The translations under genes and the position numbers were made by a program. From Notamacropus eugenii (Eukaryota > Chordata > Mammalia > Diprotodontia > Macropodidae): a stretch of DNA of 64,000 bases. This document shows, in pieces, positions 63,905 to 64,000 of this stretch (the first letter of the stretch is position 1; each line of letters opens with the position of its first letter). Under the pieces are notes generated by a model, which worked only from the letters and a program-made list of their open reading frames with translations, made no database searches and was not told where the DNA came from. The stretch lies in assembly GCF_028372415.1 (NCBI RefSeq), contig NC_092879.1, positions 97,841,067 through 97,905,066 of the forward strand, given 5' to 3'.

Positions 63905-64000
63905 ATAGAATGAGAGATTGTCAGAACTGGCAGGGACCTCAGAGACCCATGTTACAGAGGGGGCAAACTGAGGCCTAGAAAAGGAAGAGATTTGTCCAAG
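63905..64000 (-). repeat. MAR1-type SINE, cut by the window end
   Basis: GAACTGGCAGGGACCTCAGA, GGGCAAACTGAGGCCTAGAA and GAGATTTGTCCAAG. Confidence 0.8.

Overview
This is vertebrate nuclear DNA, almost certainly from a marsupial X chromosome. It has GT-AG introns, long 3' UTRs and dense therian CORE-SINEs. The tRNA-derived SINE at about 62490-62665 (head GGGCAGCTAGGTG-like, then GGATAGAGCACC) is a marsupial hallmark. The gene order DCX > CAPN6 > < PAK3 matches human Xq23. The species cannot be named from the sequence alone.

Layout. Positions 1-11850 hold the 3' end of DCX (+): the penultimate coding exon, the last coding exon ending in DLYLPLSLDDSDSLGDSM, and a candidate 8-kb 3' UTR. Positions 11850-20790 are intergenic or CAPN6 5' sequence, with a CpG-enriched patch, a long CT tract and many SINEs. 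Positions 20794-39970 hold a complete CAPN6 coding sequence (+): 12 coding exons, all in phase, 644 residues. Positions 39970-43300 separate two convergent genes. Positions 43308-63567 hold the 3' part of PAK3 (-): ten coding exons from the acidic hinge through the whole kinase domain, plus a candidate 7-kb 3' UTR. Its 5' exons (CRIB domain, start codon) lie beyond 64000.

The three genes do not form an operon. DCX (microtubule binding, neuronal migration), CAPN6 (a calpain whose human form is inactive and binds microtubules) and PAK3 (Rac/Cdc42 effector kinase in neurons) are separate units that stay linked across therian X chromosomes.

The main observation is that this CAPN6 has a complete cysteine-protease triad (Cys81, His252, Asn284, with Trp286). 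Human CAPN6 has Lys at 81 and Leu at 286. No viral element, CRISPR array, tRNA or rRNA was recognised.
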